NCBI GenBank assembly: GCA_963920705.1
Contig: CAWUCO010000167.1
Span: 1-64,000 of the forward strand
DNA from: Odiellus spinosus
Lineage: Eukaryota > Arthropoda > Arachnida > Opiliones > Phalangiidae
Length of the DNA: 64,000 bases
Direction: 5' to 3'
The position numbers were made by a program, and so were the translations under genes. Below the pieces are notes generated by a model. It ran no database searches. It saw only the letters and a program-made list of their open reading frames with translations, and was not told where the DNA came from. Below, in pieces: positions 23,601 to 37,300 of this stretch; position 1 is the stretch's first letter; the number at the start of each line of letters is the position of its first letter.

Positions 23601-25700
23601 ATAAAATTGGTTAAAATTAAGCAAAAACGCTTAAAAATCCAAGATATATTGGATTCAAATGGACACAAAACATTTGATTTTTAAGCGATTTAGACAAAAT
23701 TAACACCACTCGAAAGAGCAAATATGGGTCTATCTAATAAACAAGAGTTTTGGAAAATCCGTAGAAAAACATGGAAAATATGGTCAATTCAAAAAACATC
23801 TAATATCAAAAAGCGAATTTTTAAAATCTGAAATTTGACTATTTTGATATTGTATGATTTCTTGAATTGGCCATATTTTTCTTTTTTTTCAACGGATTTT
23901 TGAAAACTCTTATTATTTAGACTGTCCATTAATTGCTCTTTAGAATGACTTTGGTTTTGTCTTAATTGCCAAAACGTGACAAATATAAAATTGGTTGAAA
24001 TGAAGCTAAAACGCTTAAAAATCCAAGATTATTGGATTCAAATGGACACAAAACATTTGATTTTTAAGCGATTTAGACAAAATTAATACCACTCGAAAGA
24101 CCATATATTGGTATATCTAAAAAACAAGCTTTTTGGAAAATCCGTTGAAAAACATGGAAAATATGGCGAATTCAAAAAACATCTAATATCAAAAAGCGAA
24201 TTTTTAAAATCTGAAATTTGACTATTTTGATATTGTATGATTTCTTGAATTGGCCATATTTTTCTTGTTTTTCAACGGGTTTTTGAAAACTCTTATTATT
24301 TAGACTGTCCATTAATTGCTCTTTAGAATGACTTTGGTTTTGTCTTAATTGCCAAAACGTGACAAATATAAAATTGGTTGAAATGAAGCTAAAACGCTTA
24401 AAAATCCAAGATTATTGGATTCAAATGGACACAAAACATTTGATTTTTAAGCGATTTAGACAAAATTAACACCACTCGAAAGACCAAATATTGGTATATC
24501 TAAAAAACAAGAGTTTTGGAAAATCCGTTGAAAAACATGGAAAATATGGCCAATTCAAAAAACATCTAATATCAAAAAGCGAATTTTTAAAATCTGAAAT
24601 TTGACTATTTTGATATTGTATGATCTCTTGAATTGGCCATATTTTTCTTGTTTTTCAACGGATTTTTGAAAACTCTTATTATTTAGACTGTCCATTAATT
24701 GCTTTTTCGAATGACTTTGGTTTTGTCTAAATTGCCAAAACCTGACAAATATAAAATTTGTTAAAATTAAGCAAAAACGCTTAAAAATCCAAGATATATT
24801 GGATTCAAATGGACACAAAACATTTGATTTTTAAGCGATTTAGACAAAATTAACACCACTCGAAAGAGCAAATATTGGTCTATCTAAAAAACAAGAATTT
24901 TGGTAAATCCGTTGAAAAACATGGAAAATATGGCCAATTCAAAAAACATCTAATATCAAAAAGCGAATTTTTAAAATCTGAAATTTGACTATTTTGATAT
25001 TGTATGATTTCTTGAATTTGCCATATTTTTCTTGTTTTTCAACGGATTTTTGAAAGCTCTTATTATTGAGACTGTCCATTAATTGCTTTTTCGAGTGACT
25101 TTGGTTTTGTCTAAATTGCCAAAACGTGACAAATATAAAATTGGTTAAAATTAAGCAAATCGCTAAAAATCCAAGATTATTGGATTCAAATGGACACAAA
25201 ACATTTGATTTTTAAGCGATTTAGACAAACTTAACACAACTCGAAAGACCAAATATTGGTATATCTAAAAAAAAAGAGTTTTGGAAAATCCGTTGAAAAA
25301 CATGGAAAATATGGCCAATTCAAAAAACATCTAATATCAAAAAGCGAATTTTTAAAATCTGAAATTTGACTATTTTGATATTGTATGATTTCTTGAATTG
25401 GCCATATTTTTCTTGTTTTTCAACGGATTTTTGAAAACTCTTATTATTTAGACTGTCCATTAATTGCTTTTTCGAATGACTTTGGTTTTGTCTAAATTGC
25501 CAAAACGTGACAAATATAAAATTGGTTAAAATTAAGCAAAAACGCTTAAAAATCCAAGATATATTGGATTCAAATGGACACAAAACATTTGATTTTTAAG
25601 CGATTTAGACAAAATTAACACCACTCGAAAGACCATATATTGGTATATCTAAAAAACAAGAGTTTTGGAAAATCCGTTGAAAAACATGGAAAATATGGCC
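17646..25700. repeat. Family C, sub-block with a 2,680-bp (7-mer) period
   Basis: The rare marker cttttttttc occurs at 18,521, 21,201 and 23,881, and aaaacaagctttttgg at 18,761, 21,441 and 24,121. All spacings are exactly 2,680 bp. tgtttcaaaggacgc recurs at about 18,290 and 20,970. The three copies are not identical end to end: after about 19,146 the first continues with units carrying gctttttggagaatcc and gtattcaaatgg, while the second and third continue with 765-bp dimers. HORs were evidently spliced by unequal exchange. Confidence 0.85.
21875..23404. repeat. Two tandem 765-bp dimers
   Basis: Monomer starts at 21875, 22259, 22640, 23024 and 23405 alternate two types. The first has gtatgatctcttg and a cctgacaaatataaaatttg spacer. 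The second has gaatttgccat, tgagactgtcc and a shortened spacer dyad, aagcaaatcgct. Steps of 384 and 381 bp repeat twice. The region from 21,875 to about 22,640 is found again 2,680 bp later (24,555 to about 25,320). Confidence 0.85.
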
Positions 25701-27884
25701 AATTCAAAAAACATCTAATATCAAAAAGCGAATTTTTAAAATCTAAAATTTGACTATTTTGATATTGAATGCTTCCTTGAATTGACCATATTTTTCTTGT
25801 TTTTCAACGGATTTTTGAAAACTCTTATTATTTAGACTGTCCATTAATTGCTTTTTCGAATGACTTTGGTTTTGTCTAAATTGCCAAAACGTGACAAATA
25901 TAAAATTGGTTAAAATTAAGCAAAAACGCTTAAAAATCCAAGATTTATTGGATTCAAATGGACACAAAACATTTGATTTTTAAGCGATTTAGACAAAATT
26001 AACACCACTCGAAAGACCAAATATTGGTATATCTAAAAAACAAGAGTTTTGGAAAATCCGTTGAAAAACATGGAAAATATGGCCAATTCAAAAAACATCT
26101 AATATCAAAAAGCGAATTTTTAAAATCTGAAATTTGACTATTTTTATATTGGTCTATTTAAAAAACAAGAGTTTTGGAAAATCCGTTGAAAAACATGGAA
26201 AATATGGTCAATTCAAAAAACATCTAATATCAAAAAGCGAATTTTTAAAATCTGAAATTTGACTATTTTGATATTGTATGATTTCTTGAATTGGCCATAT
26301 TTTTCTTGTTTTTCAACGGATTTTTGAAAACTCTTATTATTTAGACTGTCCATTAATTGCTCTTTAGAATGACTTTGGTTTTGTCTTAATTGCAAAAACG
26401 TGACAAATATAAAATTGGTTGAAATAAAGCTAAAACGCTTAAAAATCCAAGATTATTGGATTCAAATGGACATAAAACATTTGATTTTTAAGCGATTTAG
26501 ACAAAATTAACACCACTCGAAAGACCAAATATTGGTATATCTAAAAAACAAGAGTTTTGGAAAATCCGTTGAAAAACATGGAAAATATGGCCAATTCAAA
26601 AAACATCTAATATCAAAAAGCGAATTTTTAAAATCTGAAATTTGACTATTTTGATATTGTATGATTTCTTGAATTGGCCATATTTTTCTTGTTTTTCAAC
26701 GGATTTTTGAAAACTCTTATTATTTAGACTGTCCATTAATTGCTCTTTAGAATGACTTTGGTTTTGTCTTAATTGCCAAAACGTGACAAATATAAAATTG
26801 GTTGAAATGAAGCTAAAACGCTTAAAAATCCAAGATTATTGGATTCAAATGGACACAAAACATTTGATTTTTAAGCGATTTAGACAAAATTAACACCACT
26901 CGAAAGACCAAATATTGGGATATCTAAAAAACAAGAGTTTTGGAAAATCCGTTGAAAAACATGGAAAATATGGCCAAATAGAGAAACATCTAATATAAAA
27001 AAGCGAATTTTTAAAATCTGAAATTTGACTATTTTGATATTGTATGATTTCTTGAATTGGCCATATTTTTCTTGTTTTTCAACGGATTTTTGAAAACTCT
27101 TATTATTAAGACTGTCCATTAATTGCTTTTTCGAATGACTTTGGTTTTGTCTAAATTGCCAAAACGTGACAAATATAAAATTGGTTAAAATTAAGCAAAA
27201 ACGCTTAAAAATCCAAGATATATTGAATTCAAATGGACACAAAACATTTGATTTTTAAGCGATTTAGACAAAATTAACACCACTCGAAAGACCAAATATT
27301 GGTATATCTAAAAAACAAGAGTTTTGGAAAATCCGTTGAAAAACATGGAAAATATGGCCAATTCAAAAAACATCTAATATCAAAAAGCGAATTTTTAAAA
27401 TCTGAAATTTGACTATTTTTATATTGGTCTATCTAAAAAACAAGAGTTTTGGAAAATCCGTTGAAAAACATGGAAAATATGGTCAATTCAAAAAACATCT
27501 AATATCAAAAAGCGAATTTTTAAAATCTGAAATTTGACTATTTTGATATTGTATGATTTCTTGAATTGGCCATATTTTTCTTGTTTTTCAACGGATTTTT
27601 GAAAACTCTTATTATTTAGACTGTCCATTAATTGCTCTTTAGAATGACTTTGGTTTTGTCTTAATTGCAAAAACGTGACAAATATAAATATTGGTTGAAA
27701 TGAAGCTAAAACGCTTAAAAATCCAAGATTATTGGATTCAAATGGACATAAAACATTTGATTTTTAAGCGATTTAGACAAAATTAACACCACTCGAAAGA
27801 CCAAATATTGGGATATCTAAAAAACAAGAGTTTTGGAAAATCCGTTGAAAAACATGGAAAATATGGCCAAATCAAGAAACATCT

Positions 27885-27915
27885 AATATCAAAAAGCGAA
27901 AATTGGTTAAAATTA
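27885..27915. repeat. Unique deletion junction removing a right arm
   Basis: The left arm ends at aaaaagcgaa and joins aattggttaaaattaagc of the spacer, deleting about 170 bp, essentially the whole right arm. It is the only such junction I found. The next left-arm landmark comes 214 bp later instead of 383. Confidence 0.88.
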
Positions 27916-30900
27916 AGCAAAAACGCTTAAAAATCCAAGATTTATTGGATTCAAATGGACACAAAACATTTGATTTTTAAGCGATTTAGACAAAATTAAC
28001 ACCACTCGAAAGACCAAATATTGGTATATCTAAAAAACAAGAGTTTTGGAAAATCCGTTGAAAAACATGGAAAATATGGCCAATTCAAAAAACATCTAAT
28101 ATCAAAAAGCGAATTTTTAAAATCTGAAATTTGACTATTTTTATATTGGTCTATCTAAAAAACAAGAGTTTTGGAAAATCCGTTGAAAAACATGGAAAAT
28201 ATGGTCAATTCAAAAAACATCTAATATCAAAAAGCGAATTTTTAAAATCTGAAATTTGACTATTTTGATATTGTATGATTTCTTGAATTGGCCATATTTT
28301 TCTTGTTTTTCAACGGATTTTTGAAAACTCTTATTATTTAGACTGTCCATTAATTGCTCTTTAGAATGACTTTGGTTTTGTCTTAATTGCAAAAACGTGA
28401 CAAATATAAAATTGGTTGAAATGAAGCTAAAACGCTTAAAAATCCAAGATTATTGGATTCAAATGGACATAAAACATTTGATTTTTAAGCGATTTAGACA
28501 AAATTAACACCACTCGAAAGACCAAATATTGGTATATCTAAAAAACAAGAGTTTTGGAAAATCCGTTGAAAAACATGGAAAATATGGCCAATTCAAAAAA
28601 CATCTAATATCAAAAAGCGAATTTTTAAAATCTGAAATTTGACTATTTTGATATTGTATGATTTCTTGAATTGGCCATATTTTTCTTGTTTTTCAACGGA
28701 TTTTTGAAAACTCTTATTATTTAGACTGTCCATTAATTGCTCTTTAGAATGACTTTGGTTTTGTCTTAATTACCAAAACGTGACAAATATAAAATTGGTT
28801 GAAATGAAGCTAAAACGCTTAAAAATCCAAGATTATTGGATTCAAATGGACACAAAACATTTGATTTTTAAGCGATTTAGACAAAATTAACACCACTCGA
28901 CAGCCCAAATATTGGTATATCTAAAAAACAAGAGTTTTGGAAAATCCGTTGAAAAACATGTAAAATATGGCCAATTCAAAAAACATCTAATATCAAAAAG
29001 CGAATTTTTAAAATCTGAAATTTGACTATTTTGATATTGAATGCTTTCTTGAATTGACCATATTTTTCTTGTTTTTCAACGGATTTTTGAAAAATGTTAT
29101 TATTTAGACTGTCCATTAATTGCTTTTTCGAATGACTTTGGTTTTGTCTAAATTGCCAAAACGTGACAAATATAAAGTTGGTTAAAATTAAGCAAAAACG
29201 CTTAAAAATCCAAGATTTATTGGATTCAAATGGACACAAAACATTTGATTTTTAAGCGATTTAGACAAAATTAACACCACTCGAAAGACCAAATATTGTT
29301 ATATCTAAAAAACAAGAGTTTTGGAAAATCCGTTGAAAAACATGGAAAATATGGCCAATTCAAAAAACATCTAATATCAAAAAGCGAATTTTTAAAATCT
29401 GAAATTTGACTATTTTTATATTGGTCTATCTAAAAAACAAGAGTTTTGGAAAATCCGTTGAAAAACATGGAAAATATGGTCAATTCAAAAAACATCTAAT
29501 ATCAAAAAGCGAATTTTTAAAATCTGAAATTTGACTATTTTGATATTGTATGATTTCTTGAATTGGCCATATTTTTCTTATTTTTCAACGGATTTTTGAA
29601 AACTCTTATTATTTAGACTGTCCATTAATTGCTCTTTAGAATGACTTTGGTTTTGTCTTAATTGCAAAAACGTGACAAATATAAAATTGGTTGAAATGAA
29701 GCTAAAACGCTTAAAAATCCAAGATTATTGGATTCAAATGGACATAAAACATTTGATTTTTAAGCGATTTAGACAAAATTAACACCACTCGAAAGACCAA
29801 ATATTGGGATATCTAAAAAACAAGAGTTTTGGAAAATCCGTTGAAAAACATGGAAAATATGGCTAATTCAAAAAACATCTAATATCAAAAAGCGAATTTT
29901 TAAAATCTGAAATTTGACTATTTTGATATTGTATGATTTCTTGAATTGGCCATATTTTTCTTGTTTTTCAACGGATTTTTGAAAACTCTTATTATTTAGA
30001 CTGTCCATTAATTGCTCTTTCGAATGACTTTGGTTTTATCTAAATTGCCAAAACGTGACAATTATAAAATTGGTTAAAATTAAGCAAAACCGCTTAAAAA
30101 ACAAAGATTATTAGATTCAAATGGACACAAAACATTTGATTTTTAAGCGATTTAGACAAAATCAACACCAATCGAAAGAGCAAATATTGGTCTATCTAAA
30201 AAACAAGAGTTTTGAAAAATCTTTTGAAAAACATGGAAAATATGGCCAATTCAAAAAACATCTAATATAAAAAAGCGAATTTTTAAAATCTGAAATTTGA
30301 CTATTTTGATATTGTATGATTTCTTGAATTGGCCATATTTTTCTTGTTTTTCAACGGATTTTTGAAAACTCTTATTATTTAGACTGTACATTAATTGCTT
30401 TTTCGAATGACTTTGGTTTTGTCTAAATTGCCAAAACGTGACAAATATAAAATTGGTTAAAATTAAGCAAAAACGCTTAAAAATCCAAGATATATTGGAT
30501 TCAAATGGACACAAAACATTTGATTTTTAAGCGATTTAGACAAAATTAACACCACTCGAAAGACCAAATATTGGTATATCTAAAAAACAAGAGTTTTGGA
30601 AAATCCGTTGAAAAACATGGAAAATATGGCCAATTCAAAAAACATCTAATATCAAAAAGCGAATTTTTAAAATCTGAAATTTGACTATTTTGATATTGAA
30701 TGCTTTCTTGAATTGACCATATTTTTCTTGTTTTTCAACGGATTTTTGAAAACTGTTATTATTTAGACTGTCCATTAATTGCTTTTTCGAATGACTTTGG
30801 TTTTGTCTAAATTGCCAAAACGTGACAAATATAAAATTGGTTAAAATTAAGCAAAAACGCTTAAAAATCCAAGATTTATTGGATTCAAATGGACACAAAA

Positions 30901-31066
30901 CATTTGATTTTTAAGCGATTTAGACAAAATTAACACCACTCGAAAGACCAAATATTGGTATATCTAAAAAACAAGAGTTTTGGAAAATCCGTTGAAAAAC
31001 ATGGAAAATATGGCCAATTCAAAAAACATCTAATATCAAAAAGCGAATTTTTAAAATCTGAAATTT

Positions 31067-31316
31067 GACTATTTTTATATTGGTCTATCTAAAAAACAAG
31101 AGTTTTGGAAAATCCGTTTAAAAACATGGAAAATATGGCCAATTCAAAAAACATCTAATATCAAAAAGCGAATTTTTAAAATCTGAAATTTGACTATTTT
31201 TATATTGGTCTATCTAAAAAACAAGAGTTTTGGAAAATCCGTTTAAAAACATGGAAAATATGGTCAATTCAAAAAACATCTAATATCAAAAAGCGAATTT
31301 TTAAAATCTGAAATTT
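31067..31316. repeat. Tandem pair of 125-bp deleted units
   Basis: Two junction markers lie exactly 125 bp apart (31067 and 31192), the only place where the deleted unit is directly doubled. Both are followed by ccgtttaaaaacatgg in place of ccgttgaaaaacatgg, which shows that one was copied from the other. The same ccgtttaaaa variant accompanies the units at 33744, 40634 and 45482. Confidence 0.9.
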
Positions 31317-34300
31317 GACTATTTTGATATTGTATGATTTCTTGAATTGGCCATATTTTTCTTGTTTTTCAACTGATTTTTGAAAACTCTTATTATTTAG
31401 ACTGTCCATTAATTGCTCTTTAGAATGACTTTGGTTTTGTCTTAATTGCAAAAACGTGACAAATATAAAATTGGTTGAAATGAAGCTAAAACGCTTAAAA
31501 ATCCAAGATTATTGGATTCAAATGGACATAAAACATTTGATTTTTAAGCGATTTAGACAAAATTAACACCACTCGAAAAACCAAATATTGGTATATCTAA
31601 AAAACAAGAGTTTTGGAAAATCCGTTGAAAAACATGGAAAATATGGCCAATTCAAAAAACATCTAATATCAAAAAGCGAATTTTTAAAATCTGAAATTTG
31701 ACTATTTTGATATTGTACGATTTCTTGAATTGGCCATATTTTTCTTGTTTTACAACGGATTTTTGAAAACTCTTATTATTTAGACTGTCCAATAATTGCT
31801 CTTTAGAATGACTTTGGTTTTGTCTTAATTGCCAAAACGTGACAAATATAAAATTGCTTGAAATGAAGCTAAAACGCTTAAAAATCCAAGACTATTGGAT
31901 TCAAATGGACACAAAACATTTGATTTTTAAGCGATTTAGGCAAAATTAACACCACTCGAAAGACCAATATTTTGGTCTATCTAAAAAACAAGAGTTTTGG
32001 AAAATCCGTGGAAAAACATGGAAAATATGGCCAATTCAAAAAACATCTAATATCAAAAAGCGAATTTTTAAAATCTGAAATTTGATTTTTTTGATATTGT
32101 ATGCTTTCTTGAATTGACCATATTTTTCTTGTTTTTCAACGGATTTTTGAAAACTCTTATTATTTAGACTGTCCATTAATTGCTTTTTCGAATGACTTTG
32201 GTTTTGTCTAAATTGCCAAAACGTGACAAATATAAAATTGGTTAAAATTAAGCAAAAACGCTTAAAAATCCAAGATTTATTGGATTCAAATGGACACAAA
32301 ACATTTGATTTTTAAGCGATTTAGACAAAATTAACACCACTCGAAAGACCAAATATTGGTATATCTAAAAAACAAGAGTTTTGGAAAATCCTTTGAAAAA
32401 CATGGAAAATATGGCCAATTCAAAAAACATCTAATATCAAAAAGCGAATTTTTAAAATCTGAAATTTGACTATTTTTATATTGGTCTATCTAAAAAACAA
32501 GAGTTTTGGAAAATCCGTTGAAAAACATGGAAAATATGGTCAATTCAAAAAACATCTAATATCAAAAAGCGAATTTTTAAAATCTGAAATTTGACTACTT
32601 TGATATTGTATGATTTCTTTAATTGGCCATATTTTTCTTGTTTTTCAACGGATTTTTGAAAACTCTTATTATTTAGACTGTCCATTAATTGCTCTTTAGA
32701 ATGACTTTGGTTTTGTCTTAATTGCAAAAACGTGACAAATATAAAATTGGTTGAAATGAAGCTAAAACGCTTAAAAATCCAAGATTATTGGATTCAAATG
32801 GACATAAAACATTTGATTTTTAAGTGATTTAGACAAAATTAACACCAATCGAAAGACCAAATATTGGTATATCTAAAAAACAAGAGTTTTGGAAAATCCG
32901 TTGAAAAACATGGAAAATATGGCCAATTCAAAAAACATCTAATATCAAAAAGCGAATTTTTAAAATCTGAAATTTGACTATTTTGATATTGTATGATTTC
33001 TTGAATTGGCCATATTTTTCTTGTTTTTCAACGGATTTTTGAAAACTCTTATTATTTAGACTGTCCATTAATTGCTTTTTCGAATGACTTTGGTTTTGTC
33101 TAAATTGCCAAAACGTGACAAATATAAAATTGGTTAAAATTAAGCAAAAACGCTTAAAAATCCAAGATTTATTGGATTCAAATGGACACAAAACATTTGA
33201 TTTTTAAGCGATTTAGACAAAATTAACACCACTCGAAAGACCAAATATTGGTATATCTAAAAAACAAGAGTTTTGGAAAATCCGTTGAAAAACATGGAAA
33301 ATATGGCCAATTCAAAATACATCTAATATCAAAAAGCGAATTTTTAAAATCTGAAATTTGACTATTTTGATATTGAATGCTTTCTTGAATTGACCATATT
33401 TTTCTTGTTTTTCAACGGATTTTTGAAAACTGTTATTATTTAGACTGTCCATTAATTGCTTTTTCGAATGACTTTGGCTTTGTCTAAATTGCCAAAACGT
33501 GACAAATATAAAATTGGTTAAAATTAAGCAAAAACGCTTAAAAATCCAAGATTTATTGGATTCAAATGGACACAAAACATTTGATTTTTAAGCGATTGAG
33601 ACAAAATTAACACCACTCGAAAGACCAAATATTGGTATATCTAAAAAACAAGAGTTTTGGAAAATCCGTTGAAAAACATGGAAAATATGGCCAATTCAAA
33701 AAACATCTAATATCAAAAAGCGAATTTTTAAAATCTGAAATTTGACTATTTTTATATTGGTCTATCTAAAAAACAAGAGTTTTGGAAAATCCGTTTAAAA
33801 ACATGGAAAATATGGTCAATTCAAAAAACATCTAATATCAAAAAGCGAATTTTTAAAATCTGAAATTTGACTATTTTGATATTGTATGATTTCTTGAATT
33901 GGCCATATTTTTCTTGTTTTTCAACGGATTTTTGAAAACTCTTATTATTTAGACTGTCCATTAATTGCTCTTTAGAATGACTTTGGTTTTGTCTTAATTG
34001 CAAAAACGTGACAAATATAAAATTGGTTGAAATGAAGCTAAAACGCTTAAAAATCCAAGATTATTGGATTCAAATGGACATAAAACATTTGATTTTTAAG
34101 CGATTTAGACAAAATTAACACCACTCGAAAAACCAAATATTGGTATATCTAAAAAACAAGAGTTTTGGAAAATCCGTTGAAAAACATGGAAAATATGGCC
34201 AATTCAAAAAACATCTAATATCAAAAAGCGAATTTTTAAAATCTGAAATTTGACTATTTTGATATTGTATGATTTCTTGAATTGGCCATATTTTTCTTGT

Positions 34301-37300
34301 TTTTCAACGGATTTCTGAAAACTCTTATTATTTAGACTGTCCAATAATTGCTCTTTAGAATGACTTTGGTTTTGTCTTAATTGCCAAAACGTGACAAATA
34401 TAAAATTGGTTGAAATGAAGCTAAAACGCTTAAAAATCCAAGACTATTGGATTCAAATGGACACAAAACATTTGATTTTTAAGCGATTTAGACAAAATTA
34501 ACACCACTCGAAAGACTAAATATTGGGATATCTAAAAAACAAGAGTTTTGGAAAATCCGTTGAAAAACATGGAAAATATGGCCAATTCAAAAAACATCTA
34601 ATATCAAAAAGCGAATTTTTAGAATCTGAAATTTGACTATTTTGATATTGTATGATTTCTTGAATTGGCCATATTTTTCTTGTTTTTCAACGGATTTTTG
34701 AAAACTCTTATTATTTAGACTGTCCATTAATTGCTCTTTAGAATGACATTGGTTTTGTCTTAATTGCCAAAACGTGACAAATATAAAATTGGTTGAAATG
34801 AAGCTAAAACGCTTAAAAATCCAAGATTATTGGATTCAAATGGACACAAAACATTTGATTTTTAAGCGATTTAGACAAAATTAACACCACTCGAAAGACC
34901 AATATTTTGGTCTATCTAAAAAACAAGAGTTTTGGAAAATCCGTGGAAAAACATGGAAAATATGGCCAATTCAAAAAACATCTAATATCAAAAAGCGAAT
35001 TTTTAAAATCTGAAATTTGATTTTTTTGATATTGTATGCTTTCTTGAATTGACCATATTTTTCTTGTTTTTCAACGGATTTTTGAAAACTCTTATTATTT
35101 AGACTGTCCATTAATTGCTTTTTCGAATGACTTTGGTTTTGTCTAAATTGCCAAAACGTGACAAATATAAAATTGGTTAAAATTAAGCAAAAACGCTTAA
35201 AAATCCAAGATTTATTGGATTCAAATGGACACAAAACATTTGATTTTTAAGTGATTTAGACAAAATTAACACCACTCGAAAGACCAAATATTGGTATATC
35301 TAAAAAACAAGAGTTTTGGAAAATCCGTTGAAAGCATGGAAAATATGGCCAATTCAAAAAACATCTAATATCAAAAAGCGAATTTTTAAAATCTGAAATT
35401 TGACTATTTTTATATTGGTCTATCTAAAAAACAAGAGTTTTGGAAAATCCGTTGAAAAACATGGAAAATATGGTCAATTCAAAAAACATCTAATATCAAA
35501 AAGCGAATTTTTAAAATCTGAAATTTGACTATTTTGATATTGTATGATTTCTTGAATTGGCCATATTTTTCTTGTTTTTCAACGGATTTTTGAAAACTCT
35601 TATTATTTAGACTGTCCATTAATTGCTCTTTAGAATGACTTTGGTTTTGTCTTAATTGCAAAAACGTGACAAATATAAAATTGGTTGAAATGAAGCTAAA
35701 ACGCTTAAAAATCCAAGATTATTGGATTCAAATGGACATAAAACATTTGATTTTTAAGTGATTTAGACAAAATTAACACCACTCGAAAGACCAAATATTG
35801 GTATATCTAAAAAACAAGAGTTTTGGAAAATCCGTTGAAAAACATGGAAAATATGGCCAATTCAAAAAACATCTAATATCAAAAAGCGAATTTTTAAAAT
35901 CTGAAATTTGACTATTTTTATATTGGTCTATCTAAAAAACAAGAGTTTTGGAAAATCCGTTGAAAAACATGGAAAATATGGTCAATTCAAAAAACATCTA
36001 ATATCAAAAAGCGAATTTTTAAAATCTGAAATTTGACTATTTTGATATTGTATGATTTCTTGAATTGGCCATATTTTTCTTGTTTTTCAACGGATTTTTG
36101 AAAACTCTTATTATTTAGACTGCCCATTAATTGCTTTTTCGAATGACTTTGGTTTTGTCTAAATTGCCAAAACGTGACAAATATAAAATTGGTTAAAATT
36201 AAGCAAAAACGCTTAAAAATCCAAGATTTATTGGATTCAAATGGACACAAAACATTTGATTTTTAAGCGATTTAGACAAAATTAACACCACTCGAAAGAC
36301 CAAATATTGGTATATCTAAAAAACAAGAGTTTTGGAAAATCCGTTGAAAAACATGGAAAATATGGCCAATTCAAAAAACATCTAATATCAAAAAGCGAAT
36401 TTTTAAAATCTGAAATTTGACTATTTTGATATTGTAAGATTTCTTGAATTGGCCATATTTTTCTTGTTTTTCAACGGATTTTTGAAAACTCTTATTATTT
36501 AGACTGTCCATTAATTGCTCTTTAGAATGACTTTGGTTTTGTCTTAATTGCAAAAACGTGACAAATATAAAATTGGTTGAAATGAAGCTAAAACGCTTAA
36601 AAATCCAAGATTATTGGATTCAAATGGACATAAACATTTGATTTTTAAGCGATTTAGACAAAATTAACACCACTCGAAAGACCAAATATTGGTATATCTA
36701 AAAAACAAGAGTTTTGGAAAATCCGTTGAAAAACATGGAAAATATGGCCAATTCAAAAAACATCTAATATCAAAAAGCGAATTTTTAAAATCTGAAATTT
36801 GACTATTTTGATATTGTATGATTTCTTGAATTGGCCATATTTTTCTTGTTTTTCAACGGATTTTTGAAAACTCTTATTATTTAGACTGTCCATTAATTGC
36901 TTTTTCGAATGACTTTGGTTTTGTCTAAATTGCCAAAACGTGACAAATATAAAATTGGTTAAAATTAAGCAAAAACGCTTAAAAATCCAAGATATATTGG
37001 ATTCAAATGGACACAAAACATTTGATTTTTAAGCGATTTAGACAAAATTAACACCACTCGAAAGACCAAATATTGGTATATCTAAAAAACAAGAGTTTTG
37101 GAAAATCCGTTGAAAAACATGGAAAATATGGCCAATTCAAAAAACATCTAATATCAAAAAGCGAATTTTTAAAATCTGAAATTTGACTATTTTGATATTG
37201 TATGATTTCTTGAATTGGCCATATTTTTCTTGTTTTTCAACGGATTTTTGAAAACTCTTATTATTTAGACTGTCCATTAATTGCTCTTTAGAATGACTTT

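Noticed and set aside
26880-27242. Longest open frame (120 codons, minus strand) as a special gene
   Set aside because: Its first ~87 codons are the standard minus-strand frame. The extension arises because local changes near 26,978-26,998 (gccaaatagagaaac, aatataaaaaag) shift or remove the usual stop.
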